A DNA stretch of 45,024 nt, from IMG/VR virus record IMGVR_UViG_3300007623_000013, positions 1 to 45,024 of that record, one strand, 5' to 3'. Below, in pieces: positions 15,408 through 23,020 of this stretch (the stretch's first letter is position 1; the number at the start of each line of letters is the position of its first letter). Origin of the DNA: a virus. The position numbers and the translations under genes are program-made. Under the pieces are notes generated by a model, which was not told where the DNA came from, did no database searches, and worked only from the letters and a program-made list of their open reading frames with translations.

Positions 15408-16160
15408 ATGAGTAAAGACAAATCTACAAAAGATGATAAAAAAATGTTAAATAGTGAATATCACACTATGTTTGTTATTGATGTTTCAGAAAAGAAAGAA
15501 CCTGTTACAATTGAAAAAACTGATAAAAAAGGTAAAGTTACTACAGAAACATTACCAGACACATACAAAATCACACCAGCACATAAAAAGTATAGAATCT
15601 TTATGGACTCATTTATGGAGTATGAAAGAGGTTTACATGAAATGTTTAACACGCTTTGGAATGCAGAAGATAATGATGAACTAGAGTTAAGAATAAACTC
15701 TTGGGGTGGTTTAGTTAAAGAAGGACAAAACTTCTATAATGTGATTAAAAATAAGTTCAATGGTAGAACAACAACTATTTTAGACTCTGCTGGTTACTCT
15801 ATGGGTGCAATTGCTATGTGTTTAGGAGATGAAAGAATATGTATGGAACAATCTGATTTAATGTTCCATGATTATTCTGGCGGTTCTAGTGGTAAAGGTG
15901 GTGAAATTGAAGCTCATGTCACCCATACTGCTAAACATCTTAGAAGCTTTTTTAGGAAAGTAATTGTAGACCAAGGATTTCTAACACCAGAGGAATTTGA
16001 AAAAATGATTATAGGTAAAGATTACTGGATGGAAGTACCTGAAATGTGTGAAAGAGGCATTGCTACTCATGTAATGGTGGATGGTGTTAAAGTCAAAGCT
16101 AAAATGTATCTTAAATATTCAAAAGGTAAAATTAGTAGGAAAGAATTATTAGGGAATTAA
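15408..16160 (+). CDS. ClpP-like serine protease
   Basis: The protein is about 250 residues. After a charged 50-residue N-terminus it has the ClpP/crotonase core: LRINSWGGLVKEG near 93-105, then DSAGYSMGAIAMCLGD with the nucleophile Ser, then MFHDYSGGSSGKGG with the His, and GKDYWMEVPEMCERGIA, which supplies the third Asp and the usual processing-site helix. ATG codons at 15405 and 15408 both follow AAGGA; the second has better spacing. In other phages ClpP-like proteins act in head maturation or in protein turnover. The early promoter and NAD neighbours make a non-structural role more likely here. Confidence 0.82.
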   Translation: MSKDKSTKDDKKMLNSEYHTMFVIDVSEKKEPVTIEKTDKKGKVTTETLPDTYKITPAHKKYRIFMDSFMEYERGLHEMFNTLWNAEDNDELELRINSWGGLVKEGQNFYNVIKNKFNGRTTTILDSAGYSMGAIAMCLGDERICMEQSDLMFHDYSGGSSGKGGEIEAHVTHTAKHLRSFFRKVIVDQGFLTPEEFEKMIIGKDYWMEVPEMCERGIATHVMVDGVKVKAKMYLKYSKGKISRKELLGN

Positions 16161-17015
16161 CGCCCTAATATATTCATCACAATTTATTTTTTTAATTCTT
16201 TTTATAAATGTTTGAATATTACATTCAATGTTTTTTATTTTCATTAATTTGTGTAAATCACTCTTTCTATATACAATACCATCATACATATAAAACCATT
16301 TTGAACCATTAGCTACTAAAAATCTATTATTGTTAAATTCCTCTTGAGATACTCTTGACTTATTATTATTTCTAATATCCGTAACTGTTAGTGAGCCTTT
16401 TGATATACTTGTATGTGTTTCTTTATTCCATTCAGATTTATCTATTTTTGATTTATTACCGTTTTTATCTACTACAACAACTTTATCTTTGCTGACATCT
16501 GAATAATTTCTATTACTAATTTTTTTGTGTCCTAACATCTTTTCCGATAGTTTCTTTTTTCTCTCAACTGACCATGATTCTCGTTTATTTGTATGCTTAT
16601 AACCACCTAAATCAACTCTTCCTTTATTCCACGGCTCTTTTCCTGTAGTATCAAACCCAAAAGGTGTCTGGTTACTTTCGTTAAAAAAGTTATTGTTACT
16701 TTTAACATTAAATTTACTATGTAAAAAAGATTCAAAAATTATTTTGTCTCCTATATTATCAAATACTCTAACTATTTTAAATTTATATTTTTCTTTATTT
16801 TTTATTATATCTTTTTTTCTTTTTGATGAACTATTATAATTAAGTAGGTCTTTTAACGGGTTTTTTAAAATAGATTTTCTTGAACCATAATAATGTTCAT
16901 TAGTTTCTGTATCTGTGATTCTATATACATAATATAATCTATTATCTTTATTAAAGTTTATTTTGTGTGCTCTGCTATCTTTTAATATTTTACCCTTATA
17001 TTCTCGATATGTCAT
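16149..17015 (-). CDS. GIY-YIG homing endonuclease (288 aa, leftward)
   Basis: Residues about 28-45 read YYVYRITDTETNEHYYGSR, a GIY-YIG variant. An Arg-containing helix follows, and the catalytic-type Glu is in IFESFLHSKF near 94. The linker has GKEPWNKG and WSVERKKKLSEKMLG, like NUMOD3 DNA-binding pieces, and a basic C-terminal recognition region follows. It is read leftward among rightward genes, overlaps the protease gene end by 12 bases, and has a late promoter. All these fit a mobile endonuclease gene inserted after the protease. Confidence 0.82.
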   Translation of the reverse strand: MTYREYKGKILKDSRAHKINFNKDNRLYYVYRITDTETNEHYYGSRKSILKNPLKDLLNYNSSSKRKKDIIKNKEKYKFKIVRVFDNIGDKIIFESFLHSKFNVKSNNNFFNESNQTPFGFDTTGKEPWNKGRVDLGGYKHTNKRESWSVERKKKLSEKMLGHKKISNRNYSDVSKDKVVVVDKNGNKSKIDKSEWNKETHTSISKGSLTVTDIRNNNKSRVSQEEFNNNRFLVANGSKWFYMYDGIVYRKSDLHKLMKIKNIECNIQTFIKRIKKINCDEYIRALIP

Positions 17016-17039
17016 TTACCAACACCTTGTTTTTTATAT

Positions 17040-17047
17040 TATTTATA
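17040..17047 (-). promoter_or_regulatory. T4-type late promoter (TATAAATA, leftward)
   Basis: The minus strand reads GGTTATAAATAATA, with the exact late consensus about 25 bases before the GIY-YIG start codon. Confidence 0.68.
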
Positions 17048-17142
17048 ACCCACACAGAATGTTAAAAAATGATACATTTATTAAGTGATATTATTATATA
17101 ATATACACAGCAAAAGATTATTTAAAGTCGCTTAAGAAATAA

Positions 17143-17164
17143 TTAAGTAGAATTTGAGTATAAT
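17143..17164 (+). promoter_or_regulatory. Early-type promoter of the NAD kinase operon (TTAAGT-N10-TATAAT)
   Basis: An exact pattern match, 19 bases before the small gene at 17183. The preceding 100 bases hold only AT-rich sequence and the leftward late promoter. Confidence 0.65.
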
Positions 17165-17182
17165 AAAATAAAAAGAGTACAA

Positions 17183-17386
17183 ATGAATATTGATAATCAA
17201 GGTATAAAACCAAAATTTAGACTATTTCAAAAAGTTCAAGTGACAATAAACAATCAGTTAGAGGACTGTGAGATTTTTGGATTACAATACGATGAAAGAA
17301 GAAAATCTTTCCTATATATGTTAAAGTGTTGTAAAACAAGTATTTTTAGTGCATTTGAAAATGAATTGGTAGAGATTCCAAAATGA
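17183..17386 (+). CDS. Hypothetical protein (67 aa)
   Basis: A small beta-rich protein (KFRLFQKVQVTINNQLEDCE) ending in LVEIPK. Proteins of this size and pattern are common in phage early regions and may be SH3-like, but no family is assigned. Its stop overlaps the NAD-kinase-like start (ATGA), indicating coupled translation. Confidence 0.5.
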   Translation: MNIDNQGIKPKFRLFQKVQVTINNQLEDCEIFGLQYDERRKSFLYMLKCCKTSIFSAFENELVEIPK

Positions 17387-18048
17387 TATTATTTAGAGAT
17401 AGTTACGACAAAGAAAAATACATAGAAGATTGTGGTAACTATATAAAAGCAGTAGGTGGAGATGGTACACTACTAAGAGCAATTAATTTGTACTCGGAAT
17501 TAGACAAACCATTTTTTGGTGTTGCTAAAGGAACAGTTAACTTTCTTATGAATAAGAGAGATAGTGTTGACGAATATACACATTTTCAAAAATTAAATTT
17601 AATCAAAATTAGAGTAGAATATGATAATTTTCATAAGAGAACTATATTTGCATTCAATGATGTTATGATTGGTGGAGATATGAACTCTTGGATTGAGTTT
17701 AATGTTGAAGAAAAAGATGGAATGTTTGGTGACTTTAGAGGTGGTGGTATAATTATAAGTACACCACAAGGGTCAACTGGTATTAACAAAAATAACAATG
17801 GTCCTATACTACCACTATCAACTGATTTGTGGAGTATTACTGGTGACAAATGTAACAGAAAAATTGAATATGTTATAGAACCAAGGGAAACTGTTATATC
17901 TGTTAAGAGTAGAACACCTGTAACACTATGGGCAGACGGTTCTAATACAGTTATAAAAAATGTACAACGGGTAACAATATCAAGTGGTGATAGTGTAGAA
18001 GTGTTGTTTAATGACTTTGAAGAGTTTATTAAAAAGAGAAGAATCTAG
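17383..18048 (+). CDS. NAD kinase-like protein
   Basis: The 221-residue protein has the NAD kinase/diacylglycerol kinase fold signature GGDGTLLRAI (about 24-33), FGVAKGTVNFLMNK (about 46-59), matching the G.N.G.lGFL motif, and AFNDVMIGG. The long motif STPQGSTGINKNNNGPILPL (about 126-145) corresponds to STPTGSTAY..SAGGP. The enzyme would phosphorylate NAD+ to NADP+. The gene is shorter than cellular NAD kinases (about 290) and lacks much of the N-terminus. Placed next to NAD+ synthesis genes, it may convert or shelter the NAD pool. The S-T-A-Y Tyr is not conserved, so activity is likely but not certain. Confidence 0.8.
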   Translation: MILFRDSYDKEKYIEDCGNYIKAVGGDGTLLRAINLYSELDKPFFGVAKGTVNFLMNKRDSVDEYTHFQKLNLIKIRVEYDNFHKRTIFAFNDVMIGGDMNSWIEFNVEEKDGMFGDFRGGGIIISTPQGSTGINKNNNGPILPLSTDLWSITGDKCNRKIEYVIEPRETVISVKSRTPVTLWADGSNTVIKNVQRVTISSGDSVEVLFNDFEEFIKKRRI

Positions 18049-18061
18049 TTAAGGTATTAAG

Positions 18062-18241
18062 ATGAAAAAGTTTATCAGTGGTGTTTTTAAAGTTGTAGGT
18101 GTCATTTTTATAATGATTGGAGATTGGTTTACAGATGTTTCTAATTGGATTGCTACCGATGTTAAAAAAGAAGAAAAAGAAGTTAAACATCACTCTATTG
18201 AAACTGACAAAGACTATGAAAGATTATGGGATTATAACTAA
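18062..18241 (+). CDS. Small single-pass membrane protein (59 aa)
   Basis: The protein begins MKKFISGVFKVVGVIFIMIG, a positively charged start and a hydrophobic segment. A Trp-containing amphipathic stretch and a charged C-terminus (KKEEKEVKHH) follow. It could be a membrane-anchored peptide. It lies 13 bases after the NAD-kinase-like gene and its stop abuts the next start (TAATG). Confidence 0.45.
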   Translation: MKKFISGVFKVVGVIFIMIGDWFTDVSNWIATDVKKEEKEVKHHSIETDKDYERLWDYN

Positions 18242-18705
18242 TGGTACTTACAAAAGAACAAATAGACGAATTAATTGAGTCTAAAGAAGAAATTATTAGA
18301 GTTTGCGCAGAAGACCCTTCAGCATTAGATGAAATTCATAAAGTGTTTGACAGTATTATTGATAGAGGTCAATATATATTAAACAATGTTGAAAGTATAT
18401 TTTTGAACTACGAGTTTAAAAATGAGTTAGATGAAGAAGAAGCCTTAATAGTAAAAGACACACTTTGGAATATGTTTACTTGTAAAGAAGATGATTTTAT
18501 GAAACCTTCTGACTTTGAAGAACTTATTGAAATGGTGTTAGGAATCGATAAAAAAATAATGAGTCCTCTTTTTGAGAGTTTACTAAAAGGGTTTTTTATA
18601 CCATCTGTTAAAACATTAATACTAATTAGACCAGATTTATCTCATACTTCTGCACTAATAGATGTAATGAACAGTTGTATAGCAGAGCAATACAATGAAT
18701 ACTAA
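18241..18705 (+). CDS. Hypothetical acidic helical protein (154 aa)
   Basis: It starts on the stop of the small membrane gene (TAATG) and overlaps the next gene by 11 bases. The protein is strongly acidic and helical (EQIDELIESKEEIIRVCAED), with no cofactor motif. Acidic composition might suggest an inhibitor or DNA mimic, but nothing in the sequence proves this. Unrecognised. Confidence 0.55.
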   Translation: MVLTKEQIDELIESKEEIIRVCAEDPSALDEIHKVFDSIIDRGQYILNNVESIFLNYEFKNELDEEEALIVKDTLWNMFTCKEDDFMKPSDFEELIEMVLGIDKKIMSPLFESLLKGFFIPSVKTLILIRPDLSHTSALIDVMNSCIAEQYNEY

Positions 18706-19099
18706 AGTATCAATACAAGATGAATACTACACAATACTAGATGTAAATCAAAATCCAAATAACATATATGTATTTGGTGATAACTTAATTGAAAAAGGGT
18801 GTGGTGGACAAGCTATAATCAGATACTGCTCTAATAGTTTTGGTATTCCAACAAAAAGATTACCTACTATGGATTTTGAAGCATTTTTTAGAGATAGAGA
18901 TGAAGAGTTTATATCAGTAAATTTAAAAATCAAAGAACTAGTAGAACTAAGCAAAACGCACACTATAGTGTTTCCTAAAGATGGAATTGGTACAGGTTTG
19001 GCTGCTATGCCAAAATCAAGTCCTAAACTATTTCAGTACTTATGTGACAAAATAGAAGAACACTTTGGATTAATAATGACAGATAAAGGATTTATATGA
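18695..19099 (+). CDS. Macrodomain-like protein (134 aa)
   Basis: The protein reads NIYVFGDNLIEKGCGGQAII (about 23-42), GIPTKRLPTMDFEAFF, a middle helix, and then TIVFPKDGIGTGLAAMPKSS. The order VFGDN, a Gly-rich loop, then FP..GIGTGLA resembles the ADP-ribose-binding loops of macrodomains and is common in phage proteins with that proposed fold. If right, it could bind or process ADP-ribose, NAD breakdown products or ADP-ribosylated targets, which fits its NAD-rich neighbourhood. Family assignment is tentative. Confidence 0.55.
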   Translation: MNTKVSIQDEYYTILDVNQNPNNIYVFGDNLIEKGCGGQAIIRYCSNSFGIPTKRLPTMDFEAFFRDRDEEFISVNLKIKELVELSKTHTIVFPKDGIGTGLAAMPKSSPKLFQYLCDKIEEHFGLIMTDKGFI

Positions 19100-19659
19100 G
19101 AACATTAGAAGAATTTGAAGGACAAGAATGGAGATGTTATCACTTTGGTAACTTTTACTTAAGTTCTATCCAACAAGGAATTCAAGCAGCACACGCACAA
19201 ATGGAACTGTTTAACAAGTACACACCAAACTTAGGTAATATGAATGAAGTTGATGATGTTCCACAGATTGATATGTTGTTTACTTGGTCAACAGAACACA
19301 AGACAATGATTTGTTTAAATGGTGGTATGAACATTGACTTAATCAATATACACGACATTTTAGCAACAGACAGAAATCCATATCCTTGGAGTAGATTTCT
19401 TGAGCATGGTGATGCTCTTAACGGTCTATTAACAAATTTAGCAATAGTATTACCCGAGTTTATTTTTTGTACTGCTGAAAAAATTAGAAGTAGAAAGTAT
19501 TATTTAGAAGGTAATGTTGTAAAAGAACCACCAGTACAACCTATGACAGAAGATGGTGCAATGTTAGCAGTACATTTAGAACCTATAACTGTATGTAAGT
19601 TAACAGATTTTGAAGTACAGTTAGTTGATGTATTAAATCAATGTGGGTTAGCAAGATAA
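19096..19659 (+). CDS. Hypothetical protein, weakly PTH2-like (187 aa)
   Basis: The gene starts on the end of the macrodomain-like gene. The protein contains YLSSIQQGIQAAHAQMELFN (about 17-36), a WSTEHKTMICLNGGM stretch, then LPEFIFCTAEKIRS. The Q..IQAAHA helix and the following K-T-M-I strand are faintly like the AQ.aHA and vki.l elements of peptidyl-tRNA hydrolase 2. I treat this only as a pattern, and no catalytic residues can be assigned. It is co-translated with the kinase-like gene downstream. Confidence 0.5.
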   Translation: MRTLEEFEGQEWRCYHFGNFYLSSIQQGIQAAHAQMELFNKYTPNLGNMNEVDDVPQIDMLFTWSTEHKTMICLNGGMNIDLINIHDILATDRNPYPWSRFLEHGDALNGLLTNLAIVLPEFIFCTAEKIRSRKYYLEGNVVKEPPVQPMTEDGAMLAVHLEPITVCKLTDFEVQLVDVLNQCGLAR

Positions 19660-20183
19660 TGAAAAATATTAACTTATTTGGAGGTCCAGGTACTGGGAAG
19701 TCGACGATTGCTTCAGAATTATTCACTGAAATGAAAAAAAGAAATGACAAAGTAGAATATATACAAGAGTATGCTAAAGAGTTAACATTTGGTAAGGATT
19801 TTACTAGACTTGCAGACCAACTACACATATTAGGTGAACAGCACCATAGAATGTATAGATTAAGAGACCAAGTAGATTTCCTTATCCACGATAGTCCATT
19901 TGTTATGGGTGTAGTATACTTACAAAAAGATAGACATTTACCAAAAAAACTATACAAAAAACTTGTAACAAAAATGTTTAAAAGTTATGATAATATCAAT
20001 ATATTCCTTGAAAGAGATGTTGAAAAGTTTGGTTATGAAACATATGGCAGAAATCAAAACTTAGAAGAAGCACAACAAAAAGACAAAGAAATAAAAGATA
20101 TGTTAAAAGAATCTAACATTCCATTCATAACAATAAAAGTTGGTAAAAAGACAACAAAAAAGATTTTAAACTTACTAGTTTAA
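19659..20183 (+). CDS. P-loop kinase, NadR ribosylnicotinamide-kinase-like
   Basis: The protein opens MKNINLFGGPGTGKSTIASE with a Walker A loop GGPGTGKS. It continues IQEYAKELTFGKDF, then LADQLHILGEQHHRMYRLRD, then DFLIHDSPFVMG as the Walker B-like strand. This order matches AAA_28-type kinases, which include the C-terminal nicotinamide riboside kinase domain of NadR. The ATG at 19659 is used because it overlaps the preceding stop (TAATG). A nicotinamide riboside kinase would add a third entry into NAD synthesis here, but other small-molecule kinases of this type cannot be excluded. Confidence 0.68.
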   Translation: MKNINLFGGPGTGKSTIASELFTEMKKRNDKVEYIQEYAKELTFGKDFTRLADQLHILGEQHHRMYRLRDQVDFLIHDSPFVMGVVYLQKDRHLPKKLYKKLVTKMFKSYDNINIFLERDVEKFGYETYGRNQNLEEAQQKDKEIKDMLKESNIPFITIKVGKKTTKKILNLLV

Positions 20184-20190
20184 GTTGTTT

Positions 20191-20212
20191 TTAAGTGTAT
20201 AGAGTATATAAT
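20191..20212 (+). promoter_or_regulatory. Early-type promoter (TTAAGT-N10-TATAAT)
   Basis: An exact pattern match just after the kinase-like gene. Another TTAAGT lies 11 bases upstream at 20180, without a matching -10. The sequence around this promoter is nearly repeated at 21367-21388. Confidence 0.66.
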
Positions 20213-20238
20213 TATACATATACAAAAAAGGAATGATT

Positions 20239-20412
20239 ATGACAGAAGAAACAAACCTAGATTTTCTAATTGATGTTGAAAATGATATAGAGATTGACCT
20301 TGATAACATAAAAGTACCAGAAAAAAAGAAAGAAATCACAATAGATGAATATTTTGATTATTTGGCAGAACAAGAAGAAGAACGAGTACTTCTATTTAAT
20401 TACTCATTTTAA
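20239..20412 (+). CDS. Small acidic hypothetical protein (57 aa)
   Basis: The frame begins MTEETNLDFLIDVENDIEID and ends RVLLFNYSF. It follows a clear promoter and AAAAGGAATG site. It is very acidic (about one third D/E). Its first-gene position and strong ribosome site suggest early, abundant expression; the function is unknown. Confidence 0.5.
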   Translation: MTEETNLDFLIDVENDIEIDLDNIKVPEKKKEITIDEYFDYLAEQEEERVLLFNYSF

Positions 20413-20423
20413 AAGGAAATATT

Positions 20424-20825
20424 ATGATTATTACAGATAAAAATACAGGATTATTTATTCACCCAAACTTTGACTCAGGTTCTTATATGGGTTCTTTCAC
20501 ACTTTTACATAATGAGTTAAAAAATTTAGACTGTCAAGACCCAAAATGGGATGTTTGTTCAATGTTAATTTCAACATATGTTGGTAGTTACTTAGATGGT
20601 ACAATGAATGAATTGGTGTCAGGTAGAGGTGATGAATATATACCGCCACAAAAAGGTTATCAAACAGATGATGATGCTAGAAGTTTTATACATAACGAGG
20701 GTGTTGGGTATGCTGTTACTAGATACATTGATGCTGAACAGTTCTCAAACGAAAAGACTAGACAGTTATGGCATAAAGCAGAGAAAGCAATACTTGAACT
20801 TGAAAAACATCTTGGTGTTGAATAA
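20424..20825 (+). CDS. Hypothetical protein (133 aa)
   Basis: Preceded by AAAAGGAAA. A soluble protein with PKWDVCSMLISTYVGSYLDG and RSFIHNEGVGYAVTRYID stretches, a mixed helix/strand pattern and no metal or nucleotide motif. It overlaps the next start (TAATG). Unrecognised. Confidence 0.55.
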   Translation: MIITDKNTGLFIHPNFDSGSYMGSFTLLHNELKNLDCQDPKWDVCSMLISTYVGSYLDGTMNELVSGRGDEYIPPQKGYQTDDDARSFIHNEGVGYAVTRYIDAEQFSNEKTRQLWHKAEKAILELEKHLGVE

Positions 20826-21121
20826 TGACATTAAATGAAGCAAATAAAGTACTTGAAAGTTTAAGAGAACTTTCAGTTGATGTAGAATACTTCTCTTGGG
20901 GACCATCATATGAGTTTGCCCAAGCAAGACAAAAAGAAGCAATATCAATACTTACCAATTATGTTAAAGAACTAGAGGAACAAAAGTTAAAAAATGATGT
21001 TGGTGCTGGTATGTTAGATTCAATTGAACAATGTCCAGAATGTGAAGATGGTATAGTAATAAGTAAAATGAGTGGTGGTTATCATTGTAATAAATGTAAT
21101 TATGGAGAAATTGCATTTTAA
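20825..21121 (+). CDS. Zinc-ribbon protein (98 aa)
   Basis: After about 60 helical residues, the C-terminus has CPECEDG followed by YHCNKCNYG. These two CxxC pairs about 15 residues apart form a zinc ribbon like those in transcription factors and topoisomerases. It overlaps the preceding gene stop. Possible nucleic-acid or polymerase binding; no specific role is visible. Confidence 0.55.
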   Translation: MTLNEANKVLESLRELSVDVEYFSWGPSYEFAQARQKEAISILTNYVKELEEQKLKNDVGAGMLDSIEQCPECEDGIVISKMSGGYHCNKCNYGEIAF

Positions 21122-21125
21122 TTAT

Positions 21126-21133
21126 TATAAATA
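21126..21133 (+). promoter_or_regulatory. T4-type late promoter (TATAAATA)
   Basis: Exact late consensus immediately after the zinc-ribbon gene stop and 22 bases before the gene at 21155, which also has an unusually strong GGAGG ribosome site. Confidence 0.66.
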
Positions 21134-21154
21134 TGTTTCACACGGAGGTACATT

Positions 21155-21355
21155 ATGTTAATAAAAGATGTAGAAGAGATATTGTTCTCTATAAACGAGT
21201 ATGAAATCAAAACTTTCAAAGAAGATATACCAATAGAAGAACAAATTGGTGATTATTTTAATGAAAAAATGGGCTCAGATAAAACTATATTAAAAGTTGA
21301 AACATTAGGTGAAAAAGGTACAAATTTACAATTTTTAATTAAATACACTTACTAA
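21155..21355 (+). CDS. Late-expressed hypothetical protein (66 aa)
   Basis: This small acidic protein has a TATAAATA promoter and a CGGAGG ribosome site, unlike the AAGGAAAG sites of neighbouring early genes. It starts MLIKDVEEILFSINEYEIKT and includes a helix EEQIGDYFNEKMG. Late timing suggests a virion or assembly role. Unrecognised. Confidence 0.55.
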   Translation: MLIKDVEEILFSINEYEIKTFKEDIPIEEQIGDYFNEKMGSDKTILKVETLGEKGTNLQFLIKYTY

Positions 21356-21366
21356 TTAAGTTCTTT

Positions 21367-21388
21367 TTAAGTGTATGTAGTATATAAT
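21367..21388 (+). promoter_or_regulatory. Early-type promoter (TTAAGT-N10-TATAAT)
   Basis: An exact match. Its surroundings, including the upstream AATTAAG/TTTTTAAGTGTAT and downstream TATAATTATAC, closely copy the promoter at 20191-20212. Confidence 0.66.
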
Positions 21389-21415
21389 TATACTATATAA
21401 AAAGAAGGAAAGAAT

Positions 21416-21718
21416 ATGACAAGAGTAGAAAGAGCAAACGAAATTTTAAGAAGTATTGGTACAACATCAGGTAAGTTATCTGCTATGATTGGAGCAAAAA
21501 ACTTTCTTGCACTAGATAATGGAATTGCTTTTAAATTCCCTAGAAGTAATGGTGTTAACTATATTAGAATTACACTTAATGGGAAAGATTTATATGATGT
21601 AGAATATATGTATGTTACTACAAAGACAAACAAAACTAAAAGTGTATCAAATGACCTTTATAACGATATGGTTAAAAACGATATTGAACAAACTATTGAA
21701 ATGTATTTGAGTTTATAA
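21416..21718 (+). CDS. Hypothetical protein (100 aa)
   Basis: A soluble protein with VERANEILRSIGTTSGKLSA at the N-terminus, then a beta-rich part (GIAFKFPRSNGVNYIRITLN). The pattern resembles small phage early proteins of unknown role. The gene has its own promoter and AAGGAAAGA site, and its stop overlaps the next ATG. Confidence 0.55.
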   Translation: MTRVERANEILRSIGTTSGKLSAMIGAKNFLALDNGIAFKFPRSNGVNYIRITLNGKDLYDVEYMYVTTKTNKTKSVSNDLYNDMVKNDIEQTIEMYLSL

Positions 21719-21939
21719 TGTTAGTTCAACCTTTACAATATGAAAAAATACACACAGTAAGAGAAAAACAATCCTCTGCATTTGATAACCAAGTAAATGA
21801 AAAATTGTCAAAGGGTTGGGTAATTATTAGTATGAGTATATCAGAATTGCAATCCAGTGAATATGGCAGTAGTAGAGATATATATCTTGTTGCTATATTA
21901 GGTAAACCAATAAACAACAATTTAGACTTAAAACAGTAA
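21718..21939 (+). CDS. Hypothetical protein (73 aa)
   Basis: It begins inside the stop of the preceding gene (TAATG). The fold appears small and mixed: a VREKQSSAFDNQVNEKLSKG helix and then WVIISMSI and IYLVAILG strands. Similar short phage and bacterial proteins of this shape (DUF1737-like) exist, but I would not assign one firmly. Confidence 0.5.
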   Translation: MLVQPLQYEKIHTVREKQSSAFDNQVNEKLSKGWVIISMSISELQSSEYGSSRDIYLVAILGKPINNNLDLKQ

Positions 21940-21953
21940 ATTTTAAGTTATAA

Positions 21954-21975
21954 TTAAAGTATATTAGATTATAAT
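21954..21975 (+). promoter_or_regulatory. Early-type promoter (TTAAAG-N10-TATAAT)
   Basis: TTAAAG, 10 bases, TATAAT before the TelA-like gene. A TTAAGT also lies at 21943, but its matching -10 (GTATAT) is poorer. Confidence 0.52.
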
Positions 21976-21994
21976 AAAACAAAAAGGAAAGATT

Positions 21995-23020
21995 ATGACA
22001 GAAATTGTAGCAGAAATGGTTGAAGAAAATTTAAAATCAGATAGAGTTGACATTATTAAATTAGAGTCTGACTTTAATTCGTTTAAGAAAAATGACACAG
22101 TTAAAACTATGAAAATTACTGAAACTATTCAGATGATGGAATTAGATACTGTTAAAGATTTAATACTTGATGCAAAAGAAAAAATCGAAGACTATGCTCA
22201 AGGTAACAGCTCAAGTTTCTTAGGTAGAGCAAAAAGTAGAGCAGCAAGTTTACCATTAATTGGTGGGTGGGCAAAAAAGTCTATTGAGTCTGCACAAAGA
22301 ACAAAAGATGAAAATTCATCTATTAATGATGTATTTAAATCAATTTTTAACAACTTTACTGCTAAGCAAGATAGAATTATCGACTTAGTTGGAATGTTAG
22401 AAGGTATGAGACAAAAGTTATCAGAGCAAACTGAATATGTTCAAGGTATTATTGAAATTACAGATGAAATGATTGAAGATAATGAGTCAATGGCTGATGT
22501 GTTTAGAGCAAAGAGACTTAATGAGATGGCAAGAACAACTATGTTAAAGAACCAAGATAAAATTAGTAACAAAATTGAACCTGCACTTATGTTAGCTGCT
22601 AAGTCATTAGAGAATATGACTAAAATTTTACCATCATTAGAAAGTGATATGCTAGACGAGTTAGGTATTAATGGTGCATTAAATTCATTTAAAGATGTAA
22701 ATGTTATGTTAAAAGAAACAATGGAACTAGCAAACAATATTACTGCTATATCTGCTCAAAGTACACAAGACCTTATGTTAGAAGTAATGGACATTGCTGA
22801 TACGAGTGAAAATATCAAGTACATTGAAGAAGCACAAAGTAGAAGAAGTGGTTTCCAGAAGAAATTTGAAGGTGTTATGTTAGAAAGTGCTAAGAAACAA
22901 GAAGAAAACTATCAAAAAGTTAAGACTCTTGCAGAGAACTACAAAGAAAACGAAACACTGTCTGCATTAGTTGATAGTTATTCAAACACTGCTATGTTAA
23001 TTGAAGCGAAAGGTAAGTAA
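21995..23020 (+). CDS. TelA-like (toxic anion resistance family) helical protein (341 aa)
   Basis: The protein is almost wholly helical. It has a Gly/Ser linker (GNSSSFLGRAKSRAASLPLI near 70-89), then SINDVFKSIFNNFTAKQDRI, and a long second helical half with LENMTKILPSLESDMLDELG. The layout (a short linker, paired helices, and a long N/L-rich helix before an ILP-type break) is like TelA/KlaA proteins. These sit beside tellurite and stress genes and have been seen in jumbo and T4-like phages. Similarity is by pattern only. It leads a four-gene set without gaps. Confidence 0.42.
   Translation: MTEIVAEMVEENLKSDRVDIIKLESDFNSFKKNDTVKTMKITETIQMMELDTVKDLILDAKEKIEDYAQGNSSSFLGRAKSRAASLPLIGGWAKKSIESAQRTKDENSSINDVFKSIFNNFTAKQDRIIDLVGMLEGMRQKLSEQTEYVQGIIEITDEMIEDNESMADVFRAKRLNEMARTTMLKNQDKISNKIEPALMLAAKSLENMTKILPSLESDMLDELGINGALNSFKDVNVMLKETMELANNITAISAQSTQDLMLEVMDIADTSENIKYIEEAQSRRSGFQKKFEGVMLESAKKQEENYQKVKTLAENYKENETLSALVDSYSNTAMLIEAKGK

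Noticed and set aside
15454-15684. Overlapping +1 frame inside the ClpP-like gene
   Set aside because: Biased toward Leu, Lys and Gln as expected of an out-of-frame shadow, with no ribosome site.
17048-17142. A tRNA gene in the gap before the NAD kinase operon
   Set aside because: No cloverleaf arms or TTC loop could be found in the gap; it is AT-rich spacer with promoters only.
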